From contig NZ_MSIE01000006.1 in NCBI RefSeq assembly GCF_001921205.1, positions 46,645 to 110,644 on the forward strand: DNA of 64,000 bases, in the 5' to 3' direction. The position numbers and the translations under genes are program-made. Positions 16,845-25,374 of this stretch are shown one piece after another. The first letter of the stretch is position 1, and the number at the start of each line of letters is the position of its first letter. The DNA is from Actinophytocola xanthii. Its GTDB lineage: Bacteria > Actinomycetota > Actinomycetes > Mycobacteriales > Pseudonocardiaceae. Below the pieces are notes generated by a model that was not told where the DNA came from, ran no database searches, and worked only from the letters and a program-made list of their open reading frames with translations.

Positions 16845-18232
16845 GCGAGTCCGCCCAAGGGGACAGACGCTCTGATGTCGGCCCGGAGCTCCGCCACGTC
16901 CGGAACCGAGGCATGCGCCTCGGCTGCGGTGACCAGCGCACGCAGCCGCCCGTGAACCCGCACGGTGGATATCGACTCGGTCAGCGCCACGGCCTGTCGA
17001 CCAGCCCCCACCGCCAACTCGATGTCCCCGGCCCGCAACGCGGCGACGGCGAGCACGGGAAGCACCATCAGGCGAGTCCGCTCGTACTCGGCCCCGAACC
17101 CGTCGACGGCCGCCGTGAGCCGCGGGAGCGCGGCGACCGCGTGACGAGGGTCTTTTCGGGCCAACAGGGTCAACACGAGTCCCCGGGTGCCGGACATCTC
17201 CGAGTGGCTCACGTGCTGCGACCACGGCGGAGGCGGTGACCGGTCGGCGCGTTCGAAGCGTTCCTCGCCTTCGTCCAGGGCGGACAGGGATGGCTCGTCG
17301 TCGCCCACCACTGCGTGACACCAGCCGAGCATCGCCATCAGGTAACTCTCGGTGGCGATGCTGATCGGCCCGTGCACCGAGGTCACCGTCCGGGCCAGGT
17401 GGGCGAAGCGCAGCCCGTCGTTCGGGCGGCCGAGGTGCAGTGCCTGGTGCGCCAGCTGGATCAGGGTTCGGGTCATCAGGTCAGCACCCTGTGGATGCTC
17501 GGACTGCCGCGACCAGGCAAGCGCCGAAGTCCACAGCCGACCGGCGGTGTCGTGCTCTCCGGCGTCGTAGTGCATCCAGGCGGCACACAACGCCAGGTCC
17601 GCGGTCGCGACCATCAACCTCGAGCGGACCGCTGCCGTGCAGTTGCTGGCGTGCAGGTGTTTGACCGCATCGAGGAGGCTCAGCACGAGCGACCGCAGCA
17701 CGACGCTGCCGCCACCGACCCGGAAGTCGCGCTTGCGCAGTTCGAACGTCGTCGCTTCGATCGAGGCGACGTCGGCGGCGCCCACCTGCGCGACCCTCGG
17801 TCGGCCGGCGACCAGCAGCCGCTCGCGCAGGTGCCCGAGCACCGACGTGATCGAGGACGCCAGCACCAGGCCGATCGACACGTTCAGCAGATCGCGTCGG
17901 TCGAGTGAGCCGCTGGTGGTTTCCGCCTTCGCTGTGTTCTCCGCGCTCTCCGTCGGGTCTGTCGACGCCGAGAACCCCAGCAGCGGGGCGGGAATACCGA
18001 GCGCACACGCAACACGCGCGACGACGGCGATGTCGCGGATGCGGTGATGCCCGCGCTCGACCGCCGAGATGCGCGCCTGGGAAAGGCCGACCAGCAGGCC
18101 CAGCTGCTCCTGGGTCAGGGACAGCTCGGTCCGCACCAGACGGAACACCGTGTCGAAGTCATACCCGAGGACCGCGTCTCGAAGCGTGGGTCTGTCGAAG
18201 AAACCCTCAGGGCAGACGGAAGTGGGATTCAT
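16841..18232 (-). CDS. XRE-family HTH regulator with TPR-like C-terminal domain
   Basis: 463 residues. The helix-turn-helix is at about 32-85 (LTQEQLGLLVGLSQARISAVERG, continuing into HHRIRDIAVVARVACALGIP). A linker carries RRDLLN followed by a hydrophobic stretch, then an all-helical region (about 150-450) of TPR-like repeats. This architecture is common among Actinobacteria as developmental or secondary-metabolism regulators that sense an unknown ligand. The start at 18232 follows GGAGG closely; the frame upstream is open but the HTH and Shine-Dalgarno favour this ATG. A small membrane-protein gene is divergent. Confidence 0.88.
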   Translation of the reverse strand: MNPTSVCPEGFFDRPTLRDAVLGYDFDTVFRLVRTELSLTQEQLGLLVGLSQARISAVERGHHRIRDIAVVARVACALGIPAPLLGFSASTDPTESAENTAKAETTSGSLDRRDLLNVSIGLVLASSITSVLGHLRERLLVAGRPRVAQVGAADVASIEATTFELRKRDFRVGGGSVVLRSLVLSLLDAVKHLHASNCTAAVRSRLMVATADLALCAAWMHYDAGEHDTAGRLWTSALAWSRQSEHPQGADLMTRTLIQLAHQALHLGRPNDGLRFAHLARTVTSVHGPISIATESYLMAMLGWCHAVVGDDEPSLSALDEGEERFERADRSPPPPWSQHVSHSEMSGTRGLVLTLLARKDPRHAVAALPRLTAAVDGFGAEYERTRLMVLPVLAVAALRAGDIELAVGAGRQAVALTESISTVRVHGRLRALVTAAEAHASVPDVAELRADIRASVPLGGLA

Positions 18233-18343
18233 ACGACCTCCTCGCAGGTCGAGTGCTCCCACCCTCATACCCGCCCACGCCGCGGAAGGTACAGCCCTGG
18301 TCGGTATGCCCAGTGCGATGCCGAGTGGAGATGCCGAGCGGAG

Positions 18344-18655
18344 ATGGCCACCCACCCCGCACCACACGAGGGTGGACACGTTCTCATCGCCGTGCACCAG
18401 GAAAGGCACAACCGTGGGCAAGACAGCGACAAGGCGGACCGGGGCGACCGCGCCTTCGTCCGGGATCTCCTCCGCGACATCGAACGGGTGACCGTCTGCG
18501 GCCTCGGCATCGTCGCCGCAACCTGGTGGCCCTACGCCGGGGTCGTCGCCCTCGGGGTAGGTGCCGCTGGCGCAATTGCTCGAGGGGCGTCCCGCTACAG
18601 GGCCCACCGCGTGAACAGCGATCGCGGAGACCCTCGCGAACACCCGACCAGGTAG
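18344..18655 (+). CDS. Small hypothetical membrane protein divergent from the XRE regulator
   Basis: 103 residues (MATHPAPHEGG...). A soluble, charged N-terminal half (DRAFVRDLLRDIERV) precedes a hydrophobic stretch of about 30 residues (GLGIVAATWWPYAGVVALGV and on), which could be one or two short membrane helices, followed by a basic tail. The Shine-Dalgarno (GAGCGGAG) is poor. Position, divergent from an XRE-TPR regulator and closed by a hairpin at 18675, suggests a real small gene; the pair resembles regulator/small-effector arrangements, but that is inference. Confidence 0.45.
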   Translation: MATHPAPHEGGHVLIAVHQERHNRGQDSDKADRGDRAFVRDLLRDIERVTVCGLGIVAATWWPYAGVVALGVGAAGAIARGASRYRAHRVNSDRGDPREHPTR

Positions 18656-18674
18656 CCACCCTCGACCTGGCCCA

Positions 18675-18704
18675 GGTGTGCTCGGTTCACCGACCGAGCA
18701 CACC
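18675..18704. terminator. Bidirectional hairpin terminator between small membrane gene and ggt
   Basis: A perfect 12-bp stem GGTGTGCTCGGT / ACCGAGCACACC with a 6-nt loop (18687-18692) in the 60-nt gap between two converging genes. There is no U-tract on either side, usual for actinobacterial hairpin terminators. Confidence 0.75.
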
Positions 18705-18714
18705 CGAGCCCGGA

Positions 18715-20553
18715 TCAGTGCGCCGGGTAGAGGACGGCCGCCGCGCTGCCGCCGCGCCGAACCGGCTCACCCGCGGCGATGACCTTGCCCCGGCCGACGA
18801 ACTCCAGCCCCGAGGCGACACCGATGTCCGGGCTGATCTTGATGTTCGGATCGAGCGAGGACGTGTCGCGGATCTGGAACCGGTGCCCGAGAGCCTCCAG
18901 CCCCGGCGTGGTCGGCGCCGCGATGAAGGCCGGCTCGGCCTGGGTGGTGGCCGCGTTCCGCTGGGAGGCACGCGGGGCCGCGATGGCCTGCGGCAGGGAC
19001 ATCCCGAAGTCCAACCGGTTCACAAGGATCTGCAGCACGGTCGTGATGATCGTGGCGCCACCCGGCGACCCGACCGCGAGGAAGGGTCGGCCGTGCTTGA
19101 GCACGATCGTCGGCGACATGCTCGACCGTGGCCGCTTGCCCGGGGCGGCGAGGTTCGGGTCCGGAGCCTCGCCCTGGGTCGGGGCGAAGTTGAAGTCGGT
19201 CAGCTCGTTGTTCAACAGGAAGCCCCGACCGGGCACGACAATCCCGGCACCGCCCAGCTGCTCGATCGTGTTGGTGTAGGACACGACGTTGCCCCACCTG
19301 TCGCTCACCACGAAGTGGTTGGTGTGCGTGCCCGGGTTGCCGTCCGGCGTCGCCGTCGTGGCCGCCGCGCACTCGGCGGAGCCGAACGGGTTGCCCGGCG
19401 GCACCGGCCCCGGCGCTGCGGCCGCCGGGTCGATCTCGCACGCCCGCTGCGCCGCGAACCGGTCGGACAGCAGCTGCCGTTGGGGAACGTCGACGTAAGC
19501 GGGGTCCCCGATGTACCGCCCGCGGTCGGCGAAGGCGAGCCGGCTGGCCTCCAGGTAGTGGTGCAGGGCCTGCACCCGGTCCAGCTCGGACAGGTCGAAC
19601 CGCTCCAGGATGTTCAGCGCCTCCCCCACGGTGATGCCACCGCTGGAGGACGGGGCCATGCCGTAGACGTCGTAGCCGCGGTAGCTGACGTGCGTTGGCC
19701 GGCGGTCGATCGTGCGGTAGTCCCGCACGTCCTGCAGGGTCATCAGGCCCGGCAAGGGGTCGATCGTCGCGTCCGGCGCCACCGGCGGGGTGCGGACGGC
19801 GGCGACCATGTCCCGCCCGATGGAACCTCCGTAGAACGCCCGCGGTCCGTAGCGAGCGATCTCGCGGTAGGTGTCGGCAAGGTCCGGGTTGCGCAGGCGC
19901 GAACCCACCTCGGGCAGCTCACCCCCGGGCAGGAACAGCTCGGCGGTGGAGCTGAACTGCGCGAACCGGCCCTCGTTCTGCCGGGTCTGCTCCCGGAACG
20001 TGGCGTCGACCGTGAAGCCGCGGTCCGCCACCCGGATGGCGGGCTTCAACGTGGTGGCCAGGTCGAAGCGACCCCACCTGTCGAGCGCGCGCTGCCAGGT
20101 GGCCAGCATCCCGGGCACCCCGACACTGAGACCGCTGGTCACCGCGGTCGGGAAGGGGTAGGGCTGACCGGTGTTCGGGTCCACGAACATCGTCGGCCCG
20201 CCGGCCCGCGGCGTCGTCTCGCGCCCGTCGATGGTCGAGACCGTGCGGCTACGGGCGTCGTAGTAGACGAAGTAACCGCCGCCCCCAAGCCCCGCGACGT
20301 ACGGGTCGGTGACGCCCAGCGTCGCGGCGACCGCCACGGCCGCGTCGGTCGCCGTACCGCCGCGACGCAGGATCTCGAGCCCGGCCGCCGTCGACTCGGC
20401 GGTGTCGGAGACGACGGCACCGCCGTAGCCGACGGCCACCGGCCTTTTCCCTGGTGGCCCGTGGTCCGCGACCGCCGTCGTGCCCCCGGCCCCGAGCGTC
20501 GCCGTGAGCAGTAGACCAACCGTTAGTGCCGAACCGATGCGGCGGGTAAGCAT
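18715..20553 (-). CDS. ggt: Gamma-glutamyltransferase, secreted
   Basis: 612 residues. The signal peptide is MLTRRIGSALTVGLLLTATL with cleavage near ADA/VADH. The Ntn-hydrolase precursor self-cleaves before the Thr of TNHFVVSD (about residue 410), giving large and small subunits; downstream GVVGLP-equivalent segments (PRSSMSPTIVLKHGRPFLAV, GSPGGATIITTVLQI) build the active site. It hydrolyses or transfers gamma-glutamyl groups of glutathione and related peptides outside the cell. Length (about 580-610) is normal. Convergent with the small membrane gene and closed by the hairpin at 18675. Confidence 0.94.
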   Translation of the reverse strand: MLTRRIGSALTVGLLLTATLGAGGTTAVADHGPPGKRPVAVGYGGAVVSDTAESTAAGLEILRRGGTATDAAVAVAATLGVTDPYVAGLGGGGYFVYYDARSRTVSTIDGRETTPRAGGPTMFVDPNTGQPYPFPTAVTSGLSVGVPGMLATWQRALDRWGRFDLATTLKPAIRVADRGFTVDATFREQTRQNEGRFAQFSSTAELFLPGGELPEVGSRLRNPDLADTYREIARYGPRAFYGGSIGRDMVAAVRTPPVAPDATIDPLPGLMTLQDVRDYRTIDRRPTHVSYRGYDVYGMAPSSSGGITVGEALNILERFDLSELDRVQALHHYLEASRLAFADRGRYIGDPAYVDVPQRQLLSDRFAAQRACEIDPAAAAPGPVPPGNPFGSAECAAATTATPDGNPGTHTNHFVVSDRWGNVVSYTNTIEQLGGAGIVVPGRGFLLNNELTDFNFAPTQGEAPDPNLAAPGKRPRSSMSPTIVLKHGRPFLAVGSPGGATIITTVLQILVNRLDFGMSLPQAIAAPRASQRNAATTQAEPAFIAAPTTPGLEALGHRFQIRDTSSLDPNIKISPDIGVASGLEFVGRGKVIAAGEPVRRGGSAAAVLYPAH

Positions 20554-20955
20554 CGCGTCCCCTTCCGTCAGATGCCTCCTGTTCTATACCCGCCGAGCCC
20601 GACCGGCACAACGAACTCGACGCGACCATGACGAGTAGGTCTTGCCTGGTCAATGGGCAGCCATCACGCGACCGCCGTGCTGCCCGGACGCCGGGCATCG
20701 ACATTCCGACCGCCACCGGGAGAGCGGGCACCGACCATCGCCACCGTGACCTGTCAGCAGCACCCGAGAACCTGTCACCCATCTGGGGCCACGCGCGGTG
20801 GGTGCCGGCCAGCGTGCCCACTCTCAGCCGGGCGAATACCGGAACAGTCGTCGGTGATGCCCACGCTTCGCCGGTCGGTCGCCGTCGAACCCGCCGCACC
20901 ACCGAAGTCGCCTGGGTGTCTCACCGATGCGGGTGGCTCGACGCCGTCGTAACCG
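20554..20955. other. 402-nt intergenic region upstream of ggt
   Basis: Between the ggt start and the response-regulator stop (both minus strand). No reading frame with recognisable similarity, no RNA gene and no clear hairpin seen. It probably carries the ggt promoter; no confident -35/-10 pair stands out. Confidence 0.5.
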
Positions 20956-21600
20956 CTAGGAACCCAGGTAACGCAGCACGGCCAGCACCCGGCGGCTGTA
21001 GCCGATCTGGGGTTTCAGCATTAACTTGTCAAAGATCGAGTTGATGTGCTTCTCAACCGAGCTGAGCGATATGTGCAGGACCTTCGCCAGGTTCGCGTTG
21101 GTGTGCCCCTCCGCCATCTTCTCCAGGACCTCGCGCTCCCGAGCCGTGAGCGTCCCCAACGGGTCGACGTGCGAGGTTCTCGCCATCAGCCCACGTACCA
21201 CCTCCGGATCGAACGCGGCACCGCCCGCGCTCACTCGTTCCAACGCGTCCAGAAACTCTCCGACCTGCGCGACGCGGTCTTTGAGCAGATAGCCGACCCG
21301 CCCCCCTTCGTCCGTGATCAACTCAGCGGTGTACCGCTTCTCGACGTACTGCGAGAGCACCAGTACGCCTACCTTCGGCCACCGCCGACGAACCTCCAGC
21401 GCGGCCCGCAGCCCCTCGTCGGTATGGCCGGGAGGCATCCGGACGTCGGTGACCACGACGTCCGGCTGGTCCTCCTCGACCGCCGCGACCAGGGCTTCCG
21501 CGTCGCCGACCGCCGCGACGACGTCGTGACCCTCTTCGGCCAGCAGCCGTATCAACCCCTCGCGGAGCAGGGTCGAGTCCTCGGCCAGGATCACCCGCAC
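20956..21600 (-). CDS. NarL/LuxR-type response regulator
   Basis: 214 residues. The receiver domain (about 1-120) has acidic residues in LAEDS, the phospho-acceptor Asp in VVTDVRMPPGHTDEG (about residue 51), and the Lys of LLKDRV. The C-terminal LuxR HTH (about 148-205) reads LTAREREVLEKMAEGHTNAN then LAKVLHISLSSVEKHINSIF. The GTG at 21600 is chosen because it gives the canonical start VRVILAEDS; it overlaps the end of the histidine kinase gene by 10 nt, so the two are translationally coupled. Target genes are unknown; DedA, divergent from the kinase, is a candidate. Confidence 0.92.
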   Translation of the reverse strand: MRVILAEDSTLLREGLIRLLAEEGHDVVAAVGDAEALVAAVEEDQPDVVVTDVRMPPGHTDEGLRAALEVRRRWPKVGVLVLSQYVEKRYTAELITDEGGRVGYLLKDRVAQVGEFLDALERVSAGGAAFDPEVVRGLMARTSHVDPLGTLTAREREVLEKMAEGHTNANLAKVLHISLSSVEKHINSIFDKLMLKPQIGYSRRVLAVLRYLGS

Positions 21601-22751
21601 GGCAACCTCGCCGACACGACGGTGGGGCCACCGGGAGGACTCTCGACCCCGAAGTGTCCGTCCGCCGCTGCCACCCTCCTCGCCAGGCCGGACAACCCGG
21701 TGCCGGTCGCCGCCGCTCCCCCACGCCCGTCGTCGCGGACCTGAACGCTGAGCCATGAGCCGTCCCGGTACACCGCGATCTCGATGGCGCTGGGTGCCCC
21801 GTGCTTGATCGCGTTGGTGACCGCCTCGGACACCACGAAGTACGCCACTGTCTCCGTGGCCAGGTCGGGCCGGCTCGGTAGGTCACAGTCCAGGCGCACC
21901 GGCACGCTGGACCGCTCCGCCACCGCCTCCAGCGCCGGGGGCAACCCACCCTTGTCGAGCGCGATCGGATACACCCGCCACGTGACCTCGCGCAGGTCAC
22001 GCAGCGACTGCTGGGCCTCCTCATGAGCGTGCCGCAGGAGCGTGTCCACCTGCGCAGGCTCCACTGCCCGTCGTGCCCGGCCAAGAAGCATGCCGAGCGC
22101 GACCAGACGTTGTTGGACCCCGTCGTGCAGGTCCCGTTCGATGCGCCGGCGTTCCTCGTTGACCGCCTCCACGACTCCCGCACGACTGACGGAGAGCTCG
22201 GAGACCCGCCGACGCAGCAGCTCCTCCTCGCTGGGCCCGAGGAAGTGCTTGACCATGGCCTTCTCAAGCTCGGCGACTCCGACCAGCCCCCAGACGACGA
22301 TGAACAACAGCAACGCACCGACCATGAAGAAGATGAGTGCCTCCGACGGGTCTCCCTCCTCCGCCGTACCCCCACCACCGATCTCCTGGCCCGTCAACAC
22401 CTGCCAGGCCATGATGGAGACGCCGACCACGCCCAATCCGAACAGCACGAAGACGCCTACACCGAACATGCCGATCACACTGCGCGCTCCGATATATCGC
22501 AACGCCTGCGCTCCGCTGTAGTCCGTCACCTCCTCATCACTTCCCAGGAACCGTCTCACCCGAGCCCGGTTGAGATCGGCGATCCTGCGCGCGAGCGCGT
22601 AGATACGTGGGCGGGCCGGCGGGACCACCAACCCCGGCACCGCTACGAGCAGATACCCCAGCCCGACGACGGCGCTCACCCCGCCCAACGCCAGACCCAC
22701 CGTGCCGAGCGCGGAGCGGCGAAGGAGGTTGCGCCGGGTCAGATCCTGCAT
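21591..22751 (-). CDS. Sensor histidine kinase, NarL-partner (HisKA_3) type
   Basis: 386 residues. Four predicted membrane segments in the first ~185 residues (near 14-40, 90-118 and 140-165, with a cytosolic loop) form the sensor. HisKA_3 dimerisation/phospho-acceptor ERRRIERDLHDGVQQRLVAL has its His at about residue 210; the HATPase domain shows SEAVTNAIKHG (N box) and VRDDGRGG plus GTGLSGLARR (G boxes). It pairs with the overlapping response regulator. The N-terminus RRNLLRRSALG resembles a Tat motif but is followed by a membrane anchor rather than a cleavable signal. Confidence 0.9.
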   Translation of the reverse strand: MQDLTRRNLLRRSALGTVGLALGGVSAVVGLGYLLVAVPGLVVPPARPRIYALARRIADLNRARVRRFLGSDEEVTDYSGAQALRYIGARSVIGMFGVGVFVLFGLGVVGVSIMAWQVLTGQEIGGGGTAEEGDPSEALIFFMVGALLLFIVVWGLVGVAELEKAMVKHFLGPSEEELLRRRVSELSVSRAGVVEAVNEERRRIERDLHDGVQQRLVALGMLLGRARRAVEPAQVDTLLRHAHEEAQQSLRDLREVTWRVYPIALDKGGLPPALEAVAERSSVPVRLDCDLPSRPDLATETVAYFVVSEAVTNAIKHGAPSAIEIAVYRDGSWLSVQVRDDGRGGAAATGTGLSGLARRVAAADGHFGVESPPGGPTVVSARLPCG

Positions 22752-22909
22752 ATGGCCAGGTTAGGGGAGGGCGCCGAGCCACACATCGCGGTTTACCGCA
22801 GGTTTGCCCTGGGGTATTTCCCCCTCAGAACGTGCGGTTCACCGCGTGGCCGACCCACGCCAGCATTCGTAGCGTGGAGATCGACAACCCGCCGACCGAA
22901 AGGCCCCCG

Positions 22910-23581
22910 ATGAACCTGTCTCTCGCCGCACCCGCCGAGCCGGTGGACGGTATCGCCGGCTTGGCCGTGGACCTGATGGACAGGTTGGGAGGCCCCGGAG
23001 CCGCGCTGCTGGTGGGGCTGGACAACATCTTCCCACCTATGCCGAGCGAGTTGGTGCTGCCGCTCGCCGGGTTCGCGGCCAGCCAGGGCACCCTCACTCT
23101 CCTCAGCGCGGTGATCTGGACCACCGTGGGCTCGGTGGCCGGCGCGCTGCTCACCTACTACCTGGGCGCCTGGCTGGGGCGCGAACGGACGAGGTCGCTG
23201 ATCATGCGGGCACCTCTGATGAAGGCCTCCGACTTCGACCGGACCGAGCAGTGGTTCCAGAAGCACGGCACGAAGGCCGTGTTCTTCGGGCGGATGGTGC
23301 CGTTGTTCCGCAGCCTCATCTCCTTACCGGCGGGCGTGGAACGCATGCCGATATGGAAGTTCCTGGGGCTGACCGCCCTGGGCAGCCTGATCTGGAACTC
23401 GGGCTTCGTCGTCGCCGGCTACCTCCTGGGCGCGAACTGGCAGGTGGTCGACCAGTACGCGGGCGTGTTCCAGAAGGTGGTCATCGGTCTCGTGGTCCTG
23501 GCCATCGTGGTGTTCGTGGTACGCAGGGTCCGGGATCGGCGACGGGAGAAGGCGGAATCGTCCAGCGGCAGGAGCTCCTAG
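22910..23581 (+). CDS. DedA family membrane protein
   Basis: 223 residues. DedA/SNARE-associated (VTT) domain: DNIFPPMPSELVLPLAGF near the N-terminus, GSVAGALLTYYLGAWLGR, and the conserved GRMVPLFRSLISLPAGVERM with the key Arg residues. About five membrane-associated segments; the C-terminal tail is basic. The family acts in lipid (undecaprenyl phosphate or phospholipid) flipping and membrane homeostasis; this member's substrate is unknown. The ATG at 22910 follows AAAGG; in-frame codons upstream are not supported. Divergent from the sensor kinase, 158 nt apart. Confidence 0.88.
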   Translation: MNLSLAAPAEPVDGIAGLAVDLMDRLGGPGAALLVGLDNIFPPMPSELVLPLAGFAASQGTLTLLSAVIWTTVGSVAGALLTYYLGAWLGRERTRSLIMRAPLMKASDFDRTEQWFQKHGTKAVFFGRMVPLFRSLISLPAGVERMPIWKFLGLTALGSLIWNSGFVVAGYLLGANWQVVDQYAGVFQKVVIGLVVLAIVVFVVRRVRDRRREKAESSSGRSS

Positions 23582-23874
23582 TCGGACGGCCGGAGTGGAG
23601 TGGTGGCCGCGACGTCGACGGCGAACGGTGGGGCGGGGCGCTGGGGCCGGGGGCCATCGAGGGACCGCTGAGGGAGGCAGTGTCACCGATCGTGGCCGGC
23701 GGATGAAGGCGGGGACGGCAGGACGGGGGTGGGGACCTGGCGTTGAGGGGTCGGGCCGAAAGTCGGGGGGAGGGCTGGGCGGGCAGCGTGAACCAGGGCG
23801 TGCAGTTGAGGGGAAACGGCGGGTGGTGGCACACCGGAGGAGGAGCCCACCGCAGGGTCAGGGCTGAACGGCTC
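23582..23874. other. Very G-rich intergenic stretch downstream of dedA
   Basis: About 290 nt with strong purine (G) skew on the plus strand and no recognisable gene; open frames here are low-complexity by-products of the skew. Confidence 0.45.
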
Positions 23875-23940
23875 CACACATGAGGGACGCGATCTCGAGC
23901 TGACGATGTCACACATCAGGGGCGCGATCTCGAGTTGATG
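23875..23940. repeat. Two tandem imperfect 31-nt repeats with CGCGATCTCGAG core
   Basis: Copies at 23875-23905 and 23910-23940 differ at 4 of 31 positions and share CACACAT and CGCGATCTCGAG; period 35 nt. They lie in an intergenic region between dedA and the xylanase regulatory region. They look like units of a dispersed intergenic repeat; this could not be checked genome-wide. Confidence 0.6.
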
Positions 23941-24170
23941 GCGCCAAGGGCGGTTCCGCGGGGGACGCGCGGGGCCAACCCATCACGCTGGTGGGTGTGT
24001 TGCCTCGGGCGGGGCGCGGTGGCATCGAGTGGGTTGCTGTCGGGAGCTGGTGTGCCGCGGGACGGTCGGGGCCATTACCTGCGCGACAGACGGCGTGGTG
24101 GGGCGGGAGGCGCTCCCCTCCACCACGCATGCGCGGCTGATGGGGCGAGCAATCATGATCGGTATTTCGT

Positions 24171-24224
24171 CGAAAGTTTCGGTGATTGCCACTCGGAATC
24201 GATCTTGAATTTTCGGAAGTTTCG
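24171..24224. promoter_or_regulatory. Candidate xylanase-regulator (XlnR-type) operators upstream of the GH11 gene
   Basis: A perfect dyad CGAAAGTTTCG at 24171-24181 and a one-mismatch copy CGGAAGTTTCG at 24214-24224, 43 bp apart (about four helical turns). They match the CGAAA-N-TTTCG inverted repeat described upstream of Streptomyces xylanase genes. They lie about 380 nt before the xylanase ATG within an AT-enriched block (24130-24360), so either the promoter is far upstream or the sites act at a distance. Regulator gene not in the window. Confidence 0.6.
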
Positions 24225-24329
24225 GAGCGATTGGAAAGAGTGTCCGTCTGACAGGGCGGTTGATCTGCGGTAATGCGGAAATCAAGATCTGTTCGCGCAC
24301 ACCTATTCCCGCAATCATTACGGAAACCC

Positions 24330-24359
24330 TTGACAATTGGACAAAGTTGGACCAACACT
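24330..24359 (+). promoter_or_regulatory. Candidate xylanase promoter
   Basis: A consensus -35 TTGACA (24330-24335) followed after 18 nt by AACACT (24354-24359), a weak -10. It would give a leader of about 190 nt before the ATG. The -35 is clear, the -10 is not. Confidence 0.35.
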
Positions 24360-24557
24360 GTCCGTGTCGACAGCTCAACCCGCTGTCGATCCGGGTCACC
24401 CGGGCGACCTGGTTCTCCGGTCGTCAACGCATGACGGCCGGCACACCCCCGCGTTGCACAGGCGCCGACGTGCGTCGGCGTCACCCTGGCCCCTGCCGGC
24501 CGCCGGGTCGTATCGCGCTGCTGCCTGGCCTCCCGCCAGCCTCAACGAGGAGGAAGC

Positions 24558-25244
24558 ATGAACATGGACGACGCCCCCGCTCCCTCGATCAGCCGCAGAC
24601 TCTTCATGGGCGGTGCCGGCGCCTTGGCGCTGACCACCACCTCGTCGGTGTTGCTACCGGGCACCGCCCAAGCCCAGACGATCAACACGAACCAGACGGG
24701 TAACCACAACGGCTACTACTACTCGTTCTGGACCGACGCCCAGGGAACCGTCTCGATGACGCTGGGCTCCGGCGGCAACTACAGCACGTCGTGGCGCAAC
24801 ACCGGAAACTTCGTGTGCGGTAAGGGTTGGAGCAACGGCAGCCGTCGGAACGTCAACTACTCCGGCAGCTTCAACCCGTCCGGCAACGGCTACCTCTGCC
24901 TGTACGGGTGGACGTCGAGCCCACTGGTCGAGTACTACATCGTGGACAACCACGGCTCGTACCGGCCGACCGGCGAGCACCGGGGCACGATCAACGTCGA
25001 CGGTGGCACCTACGACATCTACCGCACCATGCGGTACAACGCGCCATCCGTCGAAGGCACCCAGACCTTCCCCCAGTTCTGGAGCGTCCGGCAGAACCGG
25101 AGAACGGGCGGCACGATCAACACCGGCGCCCACTTCGACGCATGGGGCCGGGCGGGGATGGGCCTGGGCAACTTCCGCTACTACATGATCATGGCCACGG
25201 AGGGATACCAGAGCAGCGGAAACTCCAACATCAACGTGAGCTGA
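24558..25244 (+). CDS. Endo-1,4-beta-xylanase, GH family 11, Tat-secreted
   Basis: 228 residues. Signal: [17 protein letters not shown], a twin-arginine motif with cleavage after AQA (about residue 40), as for the Tat-exported GH11 xylanases of Streptomyces. The mature ~190-residue single domain is a complete GH11 jelly roll: nucleophile Glu125 in PLVEYYIVD, acid/base Glu215 in [10 protein letters not shown], thumb-loop region [16 protein letters not shown]. There is no carbohydrate-binding module. GAGGAGGAAGC precedes the ATG. It hydrolyses xylan backbones outside the cell. Candidate XlnR-type operators lie upstream; it converges with murA, with a hairpin between. Confidence 0.95.
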   Translation: MNMDDAPAPSISRRLFMGGAGALALTTTSSVLLPGTAQAQTINTNQTGNHNGYYYSFWTDAQGTVSMTLGSGGNYSTSWRNTGNFVCGKGWSNGSRRNVNYSGSFNPSGNGYLCLYGWTSSPLVEYYIVDNHGSYRPTGEHRGTINVDGGTYDIYRTMRYNAPSVEGTQTFPQFWSVRQNRRTGGTINTGAHFDAWGRAGMGLGNFRYYMIMATEGYQSSGNSNINVS

Positions 25245-25337
25245 CGGCTCCCGCCAACCGAGACCAGCGGTAGGGAGGCCCAAGTGGACGGTTCACAGCG
25301 CCTCAGCTGATGCCTAACACCTGGGAACTCGCACAGA

Positions 25338-25364
25338 GGCGCGGCGGCCATCGGCCGCCGCGCC
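25338..25364. terminator. Bidirectional hairpin between xylanase and murA
   Basis: Perfect 12-bp GC stem (GGCGCGGCGGCC / GGCCGCCGCGCC) with an ATC loop, 94 nt after the xylanase stop and 11 nt past the murA stop. No U-tract. Confidence 0.75.
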
Positions 25365-25374
25365 ATGCCGCGTC

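Noticed and set aside
23909..24484. 191-residue minus-strand frame upstream of the xylanase
   Set aside because: No recognisable domain, no Shine-Dalgarno, and it overlies the candidate operators; treated as non-coding.
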